DNA from: Bacteriovoracaceae bacterium
GTDB lineage: Bacteria > Bdellovibrionota > Bacteriovoracia > Bacteriovoracales > Bacteriovoracaceae
Length of the DNA stretch: 64,000 bases
NCBI GenBank assembly: GCA_023701435.1
Contig: JAMPXB010000002.1
Location: forward strand, 112,171-176,170
Reading direction: 5' to 3'
The notes below the pieces were generated by a model, which saw only the letters and a program-made list of their open reading frames with translations, did not search any database and was not told the origin of the DNA. Position 1 is the first letter of the stretch; each line of letters starts with the position of its first letter. A program made the translations under genes and the position numbers. This document shows positions 8,232 to 17,651 of the stretch, piece by piece.

Positions 8232-9059
8232 ATGAAACATACAATATTATTAACTATGCTTGAAATGAAGGAAACTTTCCGGGCAAAATGGTATCAGTTT
8301 TATGTTCTCACTGTCGCAACCATGATCAGTATTTTCTTTTATTTTGGATTGGCAGAGTCAAGAGCGTTGGGATTCACTGGTCTAGGCCGCCTTTTGTTAA
8401 CATTGATTCAAATTAGCATTATTGTCCTTCCCATCTTTACCATGATGACCACCGTAAGGACCTTGGTAGGAGATAGAGAGGCCGGCGTTTGGGAATATAA
8501 CTTATCAGTTCCGGTTAAATTATCCTCATTTTATTGGGGTAAAGGACTTGGCCGCTTTCTTTCTTTATACCTACCTCTCGCCTTTGGAATGATTGCTGCT
8601 GGGGTGGTGACTCTGATTAGAGGCTATCCGGTTCCTTGGTTAATGATTTTTTTATATACAGGCTTTATTGGGGCCAATCTGTTATTTTTCACAGGAATTG
8701 CTTTTCTTCTTTCCGTTCTTTCAAAGACTCAGGAAATGGCCCTTGGTCTGGGATTTATATTGTGGTTAGCCTTTGAGGCCATGATTGATGCACTTCTTTT
8801 AGGTCTTTTACTCAAACAAAGAGTCTTATCTGAAATTATTCTGGGAGCTGCCTTTTTAAATCCTTTGCAGTCATTCAGGATGGCGGCCATCGGGCTGTTT
8901 GATCCGGAACTAACTGTTCTCGGACCTATTGCTTATACCATCATCGAAAAGATTGGGCTTAATAATCTTCTTGCTTGGGCCATTTTGTGGCCTTCGCTGG
9001 CAGGGCTAGGACTATCTGCCTTGGGTTACGTTGTCTTTAAAAAGAAGGATTTGATATGA
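8232..9059 (+). CDS. nosY: NosY, ABC transporter permease
   Basis: 275-residue integral membrane protein with about six hydrophobic segments, ABC-2 type. The loop TVRTLVGDREAGVWEYNLS after the second segment and the motif LNPLQSFRM are typical of NosY. It forms the NosDFY complex with NosF. It starts one base after the nosL stop, with its AAGGA ribosome site inside nosL, and overlaps the next gene by 4 bp. Confidence 0.92.
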   Translation: MKHTILLTMLEMKETFRAKWYQFYVLTVATMISIFFYFGLAESRALGFTGLGRLLLTLIQISIIVLPIFTMMTTVRTLVGDREAGVWEYNLSVPVKLSSFYWGKGLGRFLSLYLPLAFGMIAAGVVTLIRGYPVPWLMIFLYTGFIGANLLFFTGIAFLLSVLSKTQEMALGLGFILWLAFEAMIDALLLGLLLKQRVLSEIILGAAFLNPLQSFRMAAIGLFDPELTVLGPIAYTIIEKIGLNNLLAWAILWPSLAGLGLSALGYVVFKKKDLI

Positions 9060-9637
9060 AACAGATATTCTCCAAAACATTTTTCTTATCACTTATATGT
9101 GTGGTCTGTTATGGACTCGTTTACTCACAGCCGATGTGGAACTTTAAGTTCAAAGCTCCCCAGTATCCGATGGGTCTGGAGCTGGATATTTTTATGACCG
9201 GGGCCCAAGGAGATGTCGCTGAGATTGATATCATTAACCACTACATTGGGATGCAGAAGCTAGAAGATGCCGCTAAAAATGAAAAAGCGATGGCGCCCTT
9301 TGTACTAATTGGTTTGTCAGTTATTTCTCTTGCTCTTGGATTGTTTCCTAATAAAAAGTTATTCCATGTTCTTTCGTTGGCGATTTTAGGGTTTCCCCTG
9401 GCCTTTGTGGCCATTTTTCAATTGTGGCTTTATAAATTTGGGCATGAACTGAATCCTGCTGCTCCGGTGAGGCTCACTCCCTTTACTCCTGTCATCTTAG
9501 GCGAGGGGATCATTGGTCAGTTTACAACTTATGCTGTTCCGGGAAATGGATTTTATCTGACTTGTTTTGCAGCTCTTTGTGTGGTTGTGACAATCCTTAC
9601 TTCTCATAAGGACATAAGTATTGTTACTAAGCGATGA
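9056..9637 (+). CDS. Nos-cluster membrane protein with NHYIGM motif
   Basis: 193 residues and four likely membrane segments (about 8-25, 82-99, 104-130 and 167-185). Two extracytoplasmic loops carry conserved-looking residues: FKAPQYPMGLEL and INHYIGM in the first, and PFTPVILGEGIIGQFTTYA in the second. His and Met residues in INHYIGM could bind copper. I do not recognise a named family with certainty; a NosB-like role is possible. Translational overlap with nosY makes it part of the nos operon. It overlaps the convergent gene on the other strand by 11 bp. Confidence 0.75.
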   Translation: MKQIFSKTFFLSLICVVCYGLVYSQPMWNFKFKAPQYPMGLELDIFMTGAQGDVAEIDIINHYIGMQKLEDAAKNEKAMAPFVLIGLSVISLALGLFPNKKLFHVLSLAILGFPLAFVAIFQLWLYKFGHELNPAAPVRLTPFTPVILGEGIIGQFTTYAVPGNGFYLTCFAALCVVVTILTSHKDISIVTKR

Positions 9638-9995
9638 TGATTGGCCTTTCTTGTCTGTCTAGGATGACATATCTGGATAGATCATTTCCACTAGCCACAT
9701 CATTACTCATTTTGGTCAACTGAGGTTCCACATCGGCATGGGCCCCAAGGCAACCGATAAAAATAAAGTCCCACTTATCGGTGATAGTATCGGCTTCATT
9801 TATTAAAGCGGTCAGGGTGGTTAATTCCTCTGCCGTTTTATCCACACACATGATGGGGGTTATTGTGCCGCTGCTATGGTGGGACTTAATATCATTTTTT
9901 AGGGCCGTGGCCTTGGCAAACAAGAAGAGAACTCGTTGTGGTACTGGTTCACTTCTTGCTGCTATAAGAAGTTCATTAAAATTAGTGATTTTCAT
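9627..9995 (-). CDS. Small conserved protein often labelled 'ribonucleotide reductase subunit alpha'
   Basis: 122 residues. The pattern (FNELLIAARSEPVPQRVLF, a PIMCVDKTAEEL core, a LDRQERPI end) resembles a small soluble family that databases label ribonucleotide reductase subunit alpha, although it is far too short to be one. Its real function is unknown. The start at 9995 is chosen because GACAGGAC lies upstream; the upstream ATG at 10025 falls inside the predicted -10 box. The promoter has an FNR-like box, so expression probably follows low oxygen or NO. Identification is from memory of the family. Confidence 0.65.
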   Translation of the reverse strand: MKITNFNELLIAARSEPVPQRVLFLFAKATALKNDIKSHHSSGTITPIMCVDKTAEELTTLTALINEADTITDKWDFIFIGCLGAHADVEPQLTKMSNDVASGNDLSRYVILDRQERPIIIA

Positions 9996-10023
9996 AAAGA
10001 GTCCTGTCATTACTATTAAATTC

Positions 10024-10064
10024 ATTATAGCAGCATACAGATGATTGACTCTGACCTAGATCAG
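10024..10064 (-). promoter_or_regulatory. FNR/DNR-like promoter for the 9627-9995 gene
   Basis: CTGACCTAGATCAG (10051-10064) is an FNR/DNR-type palindrome. Reading leftward, a perfect TATAAT (10024-10029) gives a start at ~10017, with the site centred at -40.5. The start codon is 22 bp further on. Confidence 0.7.
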
Positions 10065-10074
10065 GCTAAGCAGT

Positions 10075-10284
10075 CTATTTGATGTAGTTTACTAATCCTA
10101 GTATCAAAATGAAGCATAAGAGACTGGCCCCTGCCGCAGGCCAGACAAAAGTCAGGTCATTGGCAAGGTAGGCGTTCATGGTGGCCATTAGGAGCCACAG
10201 CTGAAGAATAACCAAAACCAGAACAATAGCGAGAACTCCGGTCAATATAGTTGATGCATTTTTATCGTAGTGGGGTCCTTTCAT
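10075..10284 (-). CDS. Small two-helix membrane protein (DUF6755-like)
   Basis: 69 residues with two membrane helices (about 15-37 and 46-67), including the QLWLLMATMNAYL stretch typical of a small family usually found beside Rieske/molybdoenzyme genes (I believe DUF6755). It overlaps the Rieske stop by 4 bp (ATGA) and is the last gene of the five-gene operon starting at 14696. It is probably a small structural subunit of the same membrane complex; no catalytic residues are visible. Confidence 0.75.
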   Translation of the reverse strand: MKGPHYDKNASTILTGVLAIVLVLVILQLWLLMATMNAYLANDLTFVWPAAGASLLCFILILGLVNYIK

Positions 10285-10796
10285 ATGACCATTCCTTCGG
10301 CATAGATATCACCGTTATGAAATTTTAATTTGACCCTTGCCAGGGCCCTTGGCGGAGGTCCTGCTAAGGGGGAGCCATTGTTCATGTCAAAATAACCGGC
10401 ATGGCATGGACAGTAGAGTTGTTTTTCTTCCATCTTGGGAATTACTGGACACATGAGATGAGTACATTTATTTGAGTAGGCCACAAATTTAGTCTCACTT
10501 AATCTGATCAGTAGACAGGTATCTCCTTTTGCAGGATAGGTGAAAGTGATAAAATTATTAACCTGTATGCTATCTATGGACGCAATTTTTTTTATTGGCA
10601 GTTGAGCCGCGGATTTTCTGAAAAAATTTTGTAGGCCAATGTAGAGCTGGCCCACAACGAAAGAACCACTGATCAAAAGAAGAAACTTAGTAAATTCCCT
10701 GCGTTCAATGAAATGTTCTTTAACCTCATCCACTGGAAAATCTTCTCTCCATTTTGTGGTTTCATTCAAAGGTTGAACTTTTTTGATTTTGTCCAT
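10281..10796 (-). CDS. Membrane-anchored Rieske iron-sulfur protein
   Basis: 171 residues: a ~35-residue N-terminal tail, one membrane helix (about 37-56), then a Rieske domain. Box I is CTHLMC (Cys111, His113, with Cys116 as a likely disulfide partner); box II is CPCHAG (Cys129, Cys131, His132). The third-to-last residue of box I is Met where Gly is usual, and box II has Ala for Gly. The helix would place the 2Fe-2S cluster on the periplasmic side. It is translationally coupled to the ferredoxin gene upstream and to the small membrane gene downstream. It is not part of a bc1 operon, since no bc1-type cytochrome b is nearby. Confidence 0.9.
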   Translation of the reverse strand: MDKIKKVQPLNETTKWREDFPVDEVKEHFIERREFTKFLLLISGSFVVGQLYIGLQNFFRKSAAQLPIKKIASIDSIQVNNFITFTYPAKGDTCLLIRLSETKFVAYSNKCTHLMCPVIPKMEEKQLYCPCHAGYFDMNNGSPLAGPPPRALARVKLKFHNGDIYAEGMVI

Positions 10797-11441
10797 CTAT
10801 TCCCCCAGAAAATCCAGACTAACATCGGCAAGATGATCTTCCATGTTTTGACTAATACTTGAGTCATTCATGGAAGCAGTGACATCAATGTATTGCTCTT
10901 TTGTATTTTTGGGAACCATCATAAAAACTTTTGTCTTGATATGTTGATTCCCGAACTTGAATTCATTAACAGGTGTAGAACTTTGTCTTAATTTGATAAT
11001 TTCATCCTTGGGCCCAAAAGTCAGTGCCTGACTTGGACAGACAGTGGCGCACATTGGTTTTTTACCTTCTGATGTCCTGTCATAGCACATGTCACATTTC
11101 ATCATCAGCTCAAACTTGGTTTCCATCTTGGGAACGCCAAAAGGACAGGAGAGAACACAGTTGTTACAGGCAATACATCTTGGCTTCTTGGCCGATTGTA
11201 CGACGCCGTCGCTGGTCCGTTTGATGGCATCGGCCGGACAAACTTCGGCACAAGTTGGGGAATCACAATGCATACAAACTACCGGAACAGTCTGAGGAGA
11301 ATCTGCTCTTTGGATCGTTTCCAGATGAATCATAGAGTGACCCTTGTGAGTGTCACATTCTGCACAGGCCTGCACACATGATTGACAACCGATACAACGA
11401 TTGGCGTCTATGAAAAAGGCCATTTCAGGGGATACACTCAT
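10797..11441 (-). CDS. Four-cluster ferredoxin subunit (NrfC/DmsB-like)
   Basis: 214 residues with four cysteine groups for 4Fe-4S clusters: [37 protein letters not shown] and CDMCYDR with CATVCP. There is no signal peptide, so it should be cytoplasmic and carry electrons between the molybdoenzyme and the membrane cytochrome. It overlaps the molybdoenzyme stop by 4 bp. The last ~50 residues have no cysteine and are variable in this family. Confidence 0.92.
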   Translation of the reverse strand: MSVSPEMAFFIDANRCIGCQSCVQACAECDTHKGHSMIHLETIQRADSPQTVPVVCMHCDSPTCAEVCPADAIKRTSDGVVQSAKKPRCIACNNCVLSCPFGVPKMETKFELMMKCDMCYDRTSEGKKPMCATVCPSQALTFGPKDEIIKLRQSSTPVNEFKFGNQHIKTKVFMMVPKNTKEQYIDVTASMNDSSISQNMEDHLADVSLDFLGE

Positions 11442-13648
11442 TGAATTACCTCTTTAGCACTTTTATAGATTTTCACAGCACAGGCCTTGTACTCCGGAAT
11501 CTTGGAAATAGGATCCTGTGCTGAATTAGTCAGCTGATTGGCACTTTTTTTGCCTTCCCAGTGGTAAGGAATGAATACAGTGTCGGGACGGATAGTTTTT
11601 ACTACCAGTGCCTTAAAATTTGCTCTACCTCGTCGGCTTTCAACGGTGACCATATCACCATCGACAATGCCATAATGCTGGGCAAGTTTTGGATGTATTT
11701 CAACAAATGGATCAGGACATTGATCATTCAAAGGACCTATTCTTCTAGTCTGATTCCCAGAAAGGAATTGGCTGACTACCCTGCCTGTTGTGAGGATGAT
11801 CGGGTACTCTTTATCGGTTTCTTCTTTCGGTGGTGAATACTTTGCAGCATGAAAGCGTGCTTTACCGTCGGCAAAATAAAAGGGACCGGCACCTTTAGCG
11901 ATGGGATTCCATGAACCGGGCTCGAAGAGGCGGGGAGTGCCAGGATGATCTTCTGAAGGACATGGCCAGAAGACACCCATTTGTTTTTCAATCTTTTCCC
12001 AAGTAATGCCGTAGTAGTCGCTGATGCCACCTTTACTGGCAATTCTTAATTCTTCGAAGATTTCTCGGGGACCTTCAAATTTTAGTCCATGATTTCGCCC
12101 CACTTCGCGAGCAATATCCTGGATGATTTTCCAGTCTGCTCTGGCGTCTCCTGGTGAGTCGACGACTTTATTAATTTTGATGACCCGACCTTCAACCTGA
12201 GTAACTGTTCCTTCATCTTCTTCCTGGAGTGAACCTGGGAGAACAATGTCTGCGTATTGTGCAGTCTCACTCATGAAAAAATCGATGGCGACGTAGAAGT
12301 CCAGTTTCTCTAACATTTTGCGGATAAAATTATTATCCGGGAGAGAGACCAGGGGATTAAAACAAATGGAAAGAAGACCCTTAATTTCTCCGCGATCCAC
12401 TTTGCGGAAGATTTCATAAGCATCCACACCTTTTCGGGGGATGTCTTTTTCATCCACTCCCCAAACTTTTGCAATGTAGGCCCGGTGTTCTGGATTTTCA
12501 ATATCACGATTTCCCGGAAGCTGATCACATTTTTGACCGTGTTCCCTTCCGCCTTGACCATTGGCCTGTCCGGTTATCATTGCGTAGCCACAACCTTCCC
12601 GGCCAATTCTTCCAGAGGCCAGGACAAGGTTGATTGCGCCCAGACAGTTTTCAACTCCATGACTATGATGTTCTATGCCCCGGGCATGAAGCATAAAACT
12701 CTTAGAAGCTTGTCCCCATAGCTCAGCTGCCTTCATGATGCTCTTCTCATCAATCCCGGTTTCTTTGGCGGTCTTCTCTAGGGTCCACTGGGAGACATGC
12801 TCTTTTAACTCTTCGAATCCCACTGTGTGCTGATCAATGAAATTCTGATCAACCCAATTATTCTGGATCATGATATTAAGCACACCATGAAAAAGAACAA
12901 TGTCACGCCCAGGTTTTACCGGAAGGTAGAGGTCACAGGTGCGTGCAATCGGTGTGATTCTTGGATCAACCACGATAATTTTGGCTCCTTTTTCTCGGGC
13001 GGCCCAAATATATTCGGTGGTGATAGGCGAACATTCCGCAACGTTAGAGCCAGCAATCCAAATGACGTCTGATTTAGTGATATCTTCCCAAGCATTGGCA
13101 GAGCGGTCAATCCCAAAGGCCTTTTTACTGGCGGCTCCCGCACTCACCATACAAAGGCGTCCATTATAATCAATATTAGCGGTTTTAAGACAAAGACGAG
13201 CAAACTTTCCCATGAGATAAGTTTTCTCAGTTGTCAGGCTGGCACCGGTTAAAACAGCAAAGGAATCATAACCATGTTGTGCTTGTATTTTATTTATTTC
13301 CTGGGCCACTCTTTTAACAGCTTCATCATAATCCATCGCCCGGAATCCTTCGGGTGAAGTTGGATCTTTAGCATAAGCATGCAGGAGTCGATCTGGATGA
13401 GAATTCTGTAGATAGCGTTTGACACCTTTAGGGCAAAGCATACCTCGATTAAAGGGAAATTCTTCCCAAGGCTCAATTCCAATGATTTTATTGTCTCTTA
13501 CTTTAAGTTGCATACCGCACTGCTGGCCACAGAAGCAGCAATGAGTTTTTACCAGTTTCTCTGGTTCAAGACCTCGATCACTTCTTTGCTGATCATCCAA
13601 TTGATAAGAGGTATGAGGACCAAACTTTTTAAAATAGGCATTTTCCAC
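11438..13648 (-). CDS. Nap/Nas-type molybdopterin oxidoreductase (nitrate reductase candidate)
   Basis: 736 residues of the DMSO reductase superfamily. The N-terminal 4Fe-4S site is HCCFCGQQC with Cys72 (Cys37, Cys40, Cys44, Cys72). Cys166 in NGRLCMVSA is at the molybdenum-ligand position of NapA, NasA and NarB. The C-terminal guanylate-binding domain starts near [18 protein letters not shown]. It has no Tat signal, so it is cytoplasmic, unlike periplasmic NapA. It starts at GTG 13648, supported by AAAGGAATAAC. Partner genes for a ferredoxin, a Rieske protein and a cytochrome b indicate a membrane-bound quinone-linked enzyme. The substrate cannot be read from sequence: nitrate is likely by family, but formate or another oxo-compound is possible. 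Confidence 0.8.
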   Translation of the reverse strand: MENAYFKKFGPHTSYQLDDQQRSDRGLEPEKLVKTHCCFCGQQCGMQLKVRDNKIIGIEPWEEFPFNRGMLCPKGVKRYLQNSHPDRLLHAYAKDPTSPEGFRAMDYDEAVKRVAQEINKIQAQHGYDSFAVLTGASLTTEKTYLMGKFARLCLKTANIDYNGRLCMVSAGAASKKAFGIDRSANAWEDITKSDVIWIAGSNVAECSPITTEYIWAAREKGAKIIVVDPRITPIARTCDLYLPVKPGRDIVLFHGVLNIMIQNNWVDQNFIDQHTVGFEELKEHVSQWTLEKTAKETGIDEKSIMKAAELWGQASKSFMLHARGIEHHSHGVENCLGAINLVLASGRIGREGCGYAMITGQANGQGGREHGQKCDQLPGNRDIENPEHRAYIAKVWGVDEKDIPRKGVDAYEIFRKVDRGEIKGLLSICFNPLVSLPDNNFIRKMLEKLDFYVAIDFFMSETAQYADIVLPGSLQEEDEGTVTQVEGRVIKINKVVDSPGDARADWKIIQDIAREVGRNHGLKFEGPREIFEELRIASKGGISDYYGITWEKIEKQMGVFWPCPSEDHPGTPRLFEPGSWNPIAKGAGPFYFADGKARFHAAKYSPPKEETDKEYPIILTTGRVVSQFLSGNQTRRIGPLNDQCPDPFVEIHPKLAQHYGIVDGDMVTVESRRGRANFKALVVKTIRPDTVFIPYHWEGKKSANQLTNSAQDPISKIPEYKACAVKIYKSAKEVIQ

Positions 13649-13649
13649 G

Positions 13650-14696
13650 TTATTCCTTTACTGGTTTCATATGCCAGAGTTTACCTTGAGAAAGACCCAA
13701 CAAAAGTCTTCGGCAACGGGGACAAATTCTTTGATAGTGTCCGGTTCCGTCATTCATTTCATAGGCGTAACCTAGTTTTTTTTGAACTTTAATCAAATCA
13801 TTTACATGCATTTCAGAGGCATATTCGGTTTCACAACGGTCGCACTTGGCCAGTTTTTCTTTTCCTATTTTTTTATAGATTGCGACACCGAACTGTGCCG
13901 GCCGCATAAAGATGTGAAAGAACTTTCCAAACGGCAGGCTGATAAGCGTAAATATAACAGTAATAGCATGAAAGATACTCAAGAAGCTGTAACCATAACC
14001 TTTGAGCCAGGTGTAACTTACTGTTAGAAAAAGACCAGTGATACTAATGGAGAACAAAAGGACTAAGGGCATGATATCTTCACTAAAGCTTTGAAGTACT
14101 GCCGCATCTCTGTCACGCATTCGTCTTCTAAAGGCCAGCATCACTCCCAAAATAACAAGAAATGAGGCCACCACTAGTCCATGGAAAATCAAATGTCCTA
14201 AAGTGGTCTCAATTTTAAAGGCAATTGTTGGAAAACCGAAGGCAACGATTTTATAAGAAGATAGATCTCCATCCGGAACAATAAAATAAAGCCATCCAAA
14301 AACTAATGGAAAAGTTATGGCCGCTGCCAGAACGCATCCCCACATGATGAGCCAGTGAGCAAGACCTCTCTCTTTACTCCGTTTCCAGATGAAACTGTTA
14401 CCACCAATGATGGTTATGATGCGTTCGATGAGAAACTTCACATTGGATAAAAAATACTTGGGATTAAACATCAACTGCCAGCCTCGCTGCCAGTAAAGTT
14501 CCGTAGGGGGCCTTTGTAACCACATGGTGTAGCGATAAGTAATGGCAAAGGCTGCAAAAAGAGTGGCGAAGGTATAACCCACTAAAGCAGCATCAAAATG
14601 TCTTAAATTCCTTGAACCCAGCCAAATGGAAAGTGCCAGCATTAAAGTTACTAATATTGAATTAAGGAGGGATTTTTTTACTTCTTTTTGCATCAA
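13650..14696 (-). CDS. Cytochrome b-like membrane subunit with C-terminal zinc ribbon
   Basis: 348 residues with about six membrane helices and several helix-embedded histidines (for example LGHLIFHG and FHAIT), as in NarI/HdrE-type di-heme cytochromes b that exchange electrons with quinone. The soluble C-terminal ~70 residues hold two CxxC pairs (CDRC, CPRC), a probable zinc ribbon or rubredoxin-like knuckle. It is the first gene of the five-gene molybdoenzyme operon; the next gene starts 2 bp after it. The FNR-like promoter is at 14745-14785. No close named family is recognised. Confidence 0.72.
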   Translation of the reverse strand: MMQKEVKKSLLNSILVTLMLALSIWLGSRNLRHFDAALVGYTFATLFAAFAITYRYTMWLQRPPTELYWQRGWQLMFNPKYFLSNVKFLIERIITIIGGNSFIWKRSKERGLAHWLIMWGCVLAAAITFPLVFGWLYFIVPDGDLSSYKIVAFGFPTIAFKIETTLGHLIFHGLVVASFLVILGVMLAFRRRMRDRDAAVLQSFSEDIMPLVLLFSISITGLFLTVSYTWLKGYGYSFLSIFHAITVIFTLISLPFGKFFHIFMRPAQFGVAIYKKIGKEKLAKCDRCETEYASEMHVNDLIKVQKKLGYAYEMNDGTGHYQRICPRCRRLLLGLSQGKLWHMKPVKE

Positions 14697-14744
14697 GAAA
14701 TCCTAATGAGAATTCATCACTTTTTAAAGGTGGGTATGGCAAAA

Positions 14745-14785
14745 AGTATAACATGCATCAGGATTCAGTGAATGACATTTGTCAG
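14745..14785 (-). promoter_or_regulatory. FNR-like class II promoter of the molybdoenzyme operon
   Basis: ATGACATTTGTCAG (14772-14785) matches TGAY-N4-RTCA. Reading leftward, TATACT (14745-14750) is a 5/6 match to the -10 box, giving a start at ~14738 with the box at -40.5. The site overlaps the last codon of ctaA. Confidence 0.7.
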
Positions 14786-15651
14786 GTTTTAAGATTTATT
14801 TTCCACAACAACCCTAGTGAGAGTGCTGCTCCTCCTAAATGAAGCATGGTGTATGTCGGCCTCAATGCGGTGGCAACGGTTATGATTCCTAACACAATCT
14901 GCATGATGATGATAAGGCCCGTTAATACAGGCAAGAGGTAAAATTGTTGTTTGTTTATTTTAATGATCATGACGTTTAAAGATATAACGCAAAGTCCTAC
15001 AATTAATCCCAAAAAACGATGAAACATATGGAGGTTTTGTGAAAGGGAGCCGGGCAGGAATTGACCTGAACAAAGGATAGAGTGGTTGAAGCCCAAACCA
15101 CAAGCGGTTCCAAATCCCTTATGGCGTATGAATGCGCCTAAAATGATTTGGAAATATAGAAGGAGTAGAGTGATTCCTAAAGCTTTTTTAAAAAAAAGAG
15201 AACTTTGGATCCTAGATGGTTTGAGAATTAAATGATGAAGGTAAATAAGGGTACAGAAGAAAATCAAGGATAAACCAAGATGGGCCGTTGAGATCAGTGG
15301 TGGCAGTTTAAAAATTACCGTTAGACCACCCAATAGACCCTGGATCACAACCATAATTAGTGCTGTATAGGAAACTGTGGCTTCCTTGCTGTCTTTTTTC
15401 ACAATAATAACAGTTATTAGAGTTAAAAATCCAATCAGAGTCGCCAGCAGACGATGACTGTGTTCAATGAGAACACCTCCTCTCATTTCAGGCATGAGTT
15501 GATTATGACAAAGGGGCCAGTCGGGGCAGGCGAGACTCGAGCCGGTGTTATGAACGTATCCACCCAAATTTATCAAAGTAAAAGTGAGAAAGATTAAAAG
15601 GGGAAGCAGTTGTTTTAAACTCATGATGAGAAATTTACCTCTCTTTATCAT
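14782..15651 (-). CDS. ctaA: Heme A synthase (CtaA/COX15)
   Basis: Membrane enzyme that converts heme O to heme A for aa3-type oxidases. 289 residues, eight helices. Conserved features are GGYVHNTGSSLACPDWPLC near the N-terminus, the EHSHRLLA motif with paired heme histidines, and HMFHRFLG and MLHLGG in the second half. Either ATG 15651 (AAGG upstream) or ATG 15624 could be the start. No cytochrome oxidase gene lies in the window, so the product is used elsewhere. It shares its upstream region with a divergent barrel gene, and an FNR-like box lies between them. Confidence 0.88.
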   Translation of the reverse strand: MIKRGKFLIMSLKQLLPLLIFLTFTLINLGGYVHNTGSSLACPDWPLCHNQLMPEMRGGVLIEHSHRLLATLIGFLTLITVIIVKKDSKEATVSYTALIMVVIQGLLGGLTVIFKLPPLISTAHLGLSLIFFCTLIYLHHLILKPSRIQSSLFFKKALGITLLLLYFQIILGAFIRHKGFGTACGLGFNHSILCSGQFLPGSLSQNLHMFHRFLGLIVGLCVISLNVMIIKINKQQFYLLPVLTGLIIIMQIVLGIITVATALRPTYTMLHLGGAALSLGLLWKINLKT

Positions 15652-15659
15652 TTATAACC

Positions 15660-15701
15660 TTGATCAGAATCATAATTATTTGGGAATCCAAGTGTTATTT
15701 T
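15660..15701 (+). promoter_or_regulatory. FNR-like class II promoter of the barrel gene
   Basis: TTGATCAGAATCAT (15660-15673) is one mismatch from the classic TTGAT-N4-ATCAA box. TATTTT (15696-15701) is correctly placed as a -10 box, start ~15708, box at -41.5. A leftward -10 (TAAATT, 15632-15637) would let the same site serve ctaA. Confidence 0.65.
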
Positions 15702-15731
15702 CATAATTAACTAATTCAAGCGAGGATGGTT

Positions 15732-17000
15732 ATGAAGATTATGTTACCGATAGTTTCACTTTTATTTACATTTTCTGCTTTGGCAGAAGAAGCCCCTCTT
15801 AAGAACTTTAAAGTCAGTGGCTGGGGATTTATTCGCCATGAAACAAAAAAAGATGCTGATTATGATTCAAAACTCAAAGACAAGACTGAAGCGACTCAAA
15901 CCAGGATCAATGTATCGGTGAAGGCCGACCTGGCAGAAAATTATGGATATGTCTTTTTAGCGCCACAATTTTCAAAAGTCTCAGGACAAGATGAATTTGC
16001 GGCCACCGGCACGGCCAATACACGGACATCGACCTCGGGAAGTCTTTATGACTCCAGGCTTGATATGCATGAGGCCTACTTTGCTATAATGCCCACTAAA
16101 AATGAGCGATTTTTAGTTTTCGCTGGCCGGCAGGAGCTCTCTTATGGTGATCATCTGTTACTGGGCTCTGTTCCCTGGCACCGTATTGGTCGCAGCTTTG
16201 ATGGAGCGAGAGCGAGATATCAATTTGCTGATAATTTAACACTTGATGCTTTTACCATGAAGCTTCAGGAGAATAATTCGGCCGCTAACGATCTTCGCGG
16301 TCAAGATGCAAATTTTCACGGTGCCTATCTCATGGGAAGTTTGGGACCTAATATGAAAAGTGCTGATCTCTACTTTCTTAGAAAAGACAATCAAAAGAGC
16401 GGTAGTTTCAGGGATACCAGTGCCTATGGACTTCGTTTTAAGTCAAAAATTGGTGAGAGCGCTTTTGATTATCGAGTTGAAGGAACATTAGAACAAGTTC
16501 GCCTGGCAACAGAGAGTAATATAAAAAAGAGTGAATATCAGTATGACATTGAGCTCGGGTGGACTCTTCCGATCTACAGCACACGTTTAGCGTTGGAATA
16601 TTTCGATTCTTCCCGGGACTTTGATCAGTTATTTCCTACCGCCCACAAATGGCTAGGATTTGCAGATCAATTTTCGCGTCGTAACTTAAAGGGATATGTT
16701 GCCCATCTTTCAACCTCACCTATAGAGAAAGTTACTTTCTTTGCTGACTATCACATATTTCAAAGACATGACTCAAAAAGAGGGGCCTATAATTTTGCAG
16801 GCAACCCTTTAGGTACAGAGGGTTCATCTCAGGATGTTGCCCAGGAATTGGACTTGATCGTGGCCTATGATTTCACCAAGAATCTTCAGTTAAGTTATGG
16901 TTACTCCTGGGTTATGCCCGGCAAATATTTCAAAGACCAAAATGCCAGTAAAACAACTGACACCAATTGGTCTTATCTCCAGTTACTTGCTCGATTCTAA
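15732..17000 (+). CDS. Outer-membrane beta-barrel protein, alginate-export-like
   Basis: 422 residues: signal peptide (cleavage after SALA) and then an all-beta barrel ending in phenylalanine (LLARF), as outer-membrane proteins do. Features such as DSRLDMHEAYF, the FAGRQELSYGDHLLLG strand pair and DGARARYQF match the alginate-export porin family (AlgE-like); the name does not imply alginate. ATG 15732 is better spaced from GAGG than ATG 15726. With an FNR-like promoter it may be a channel for nitrate, nitrite or another solute under anoxia. It overlaps the convergent hemerythrin gene by 18 bp. Confidence 0.8.
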   Translation: MKIMLPIVSLLFTFSALAEEAPLKNFKVSGWGFIRHETKKDADYDSKLKDKTEATQTRINVSVKADLAENYGYVFLAPQFSKVSGQDEFAATGTANTRTSTSGSLYDSRLDMHEAYFAIMPTKNERFLVFAGRQELSYGDHLLLGSVPWHRIGRSFDGARARYQFADNLTLDAFTMKLQENNSAANDLRGQDANFHGAYLMGSLGPNMKSADLYFLRKDNQKSGSFRDTSAYGLRFKSKIGESAFDYRVEGTLEQVRLATESNIKKSEYQYDIELGWTLPIYSTRLALEYFDSSRDFDQLFPTAHKWLGFADQFSRRNLKGYVAHLSTSPIEKVTFFADYHIFQRHDSKRGAYNFAGNPLGTEGSSQDVAQELDLIVAYDFTKNLQLSYGYSWVMPGKYFKDQNASKTTDTNWSYLQLLARF

Positions 17001-17651
17001 CATCTCTTCCAGCTGGCCCGGAGTTAAATGCTTCTGGGCCAGTGAAAACACAATGTCATCTTCTCGAAAAATATGAAGCCGCATCATCTCTAGCAGGGTG
17101 TGGGATCTTCTCAGGAAATTACCTAGAAGTATGGTTTGTGATGAAGGGTCAATAATCTGCTGAATCAGCTTCCAGGTGCATCTTGCTTCAGCACCCATTT
17201 GCATTGCTTCAATATGTTCATTCCTGAGAATGTCGATGGGGGTCACTGGTTTAGAGGATTTACTATGTTCTCCAATTTCTAAAAAACGTTTTGCAAGAGG
17301 GGGGAAAAGAATTTTCTCTTCTTGTTGGTTATGCAAAATGAATTCAGTCGTGAAAACATCAAAAAAACGGTCAATGACTTTTGCATTCTTGCCAAGTACA
17401 TCCTGGTTGTGACTTAACTCCTGAAGCACCCTTTGAAAAATGTCCATCTCACTTTTAAGTTTATTATGATCATCCACTAATAATTTTAAATAGGGGTGAA
17501 GACCGTCGTAAGGAACTTTGACATTTGAGGGAGGAGTCAAAGCATCTGGAGGACTCAAGGGTGAGTATTGAGTTCCGCGGTCAGTGGCAGAAACTTCGGC
17601 TTGTTTTTTAATGGGGTCTAACTGTTGTAGTTGATTGGGATTCATTTTCAT
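16983..17651 (-). CDS. Hemerythrin-domain protein
   Basis: 222 residues. After a ~45-residue proline-rich, probably flexible start comes a four-helix hemerythrin-like bundle. Candidate iron ligands are His67 in DDHNKL, HNQQEE, NEHIEAM and HIFREDD. Such proteins bind O2, NO or iron. No signal peptide is visible. No clear ribosome site precedes the ATG. Read leftward from the FNR-like box at 17686-17699, a -10-like TAAAAC (17658-17663) would start the RNA exactly at this ATG. Confidence 0.85.
   Translation of the reverse strand: MKMNPNQLQQLDPIKKQAEVSATDRGTQYSPLSPPDALTPPSNVKVPYDGLHPYLKLLVDDHNKLKSEMDIFQRVLQELSHNQDVLGKNAKVIDRFFDVFTTEFILHNQQEEKILFPPLAKRFLEIGEHSKSSKPVTPIDILRNEHIEAMQMGAEARCTWKLIQQIIDPSSQTILLGNFLRRSHTLLEMMRLHIFREDDIVFSLAQKHLTPGQLEEMLESSK

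Noticed and set aside
10281-14696. A cytochrome bc1 complex, suggested by the Rieske protein and membrane cytochrome
   Set aside because: The membrane subunit lacks the bc1 cytochrome b pattern and there is no cytochrome c1; a molybdenum subunit and a ferredoxin sit between them instead.
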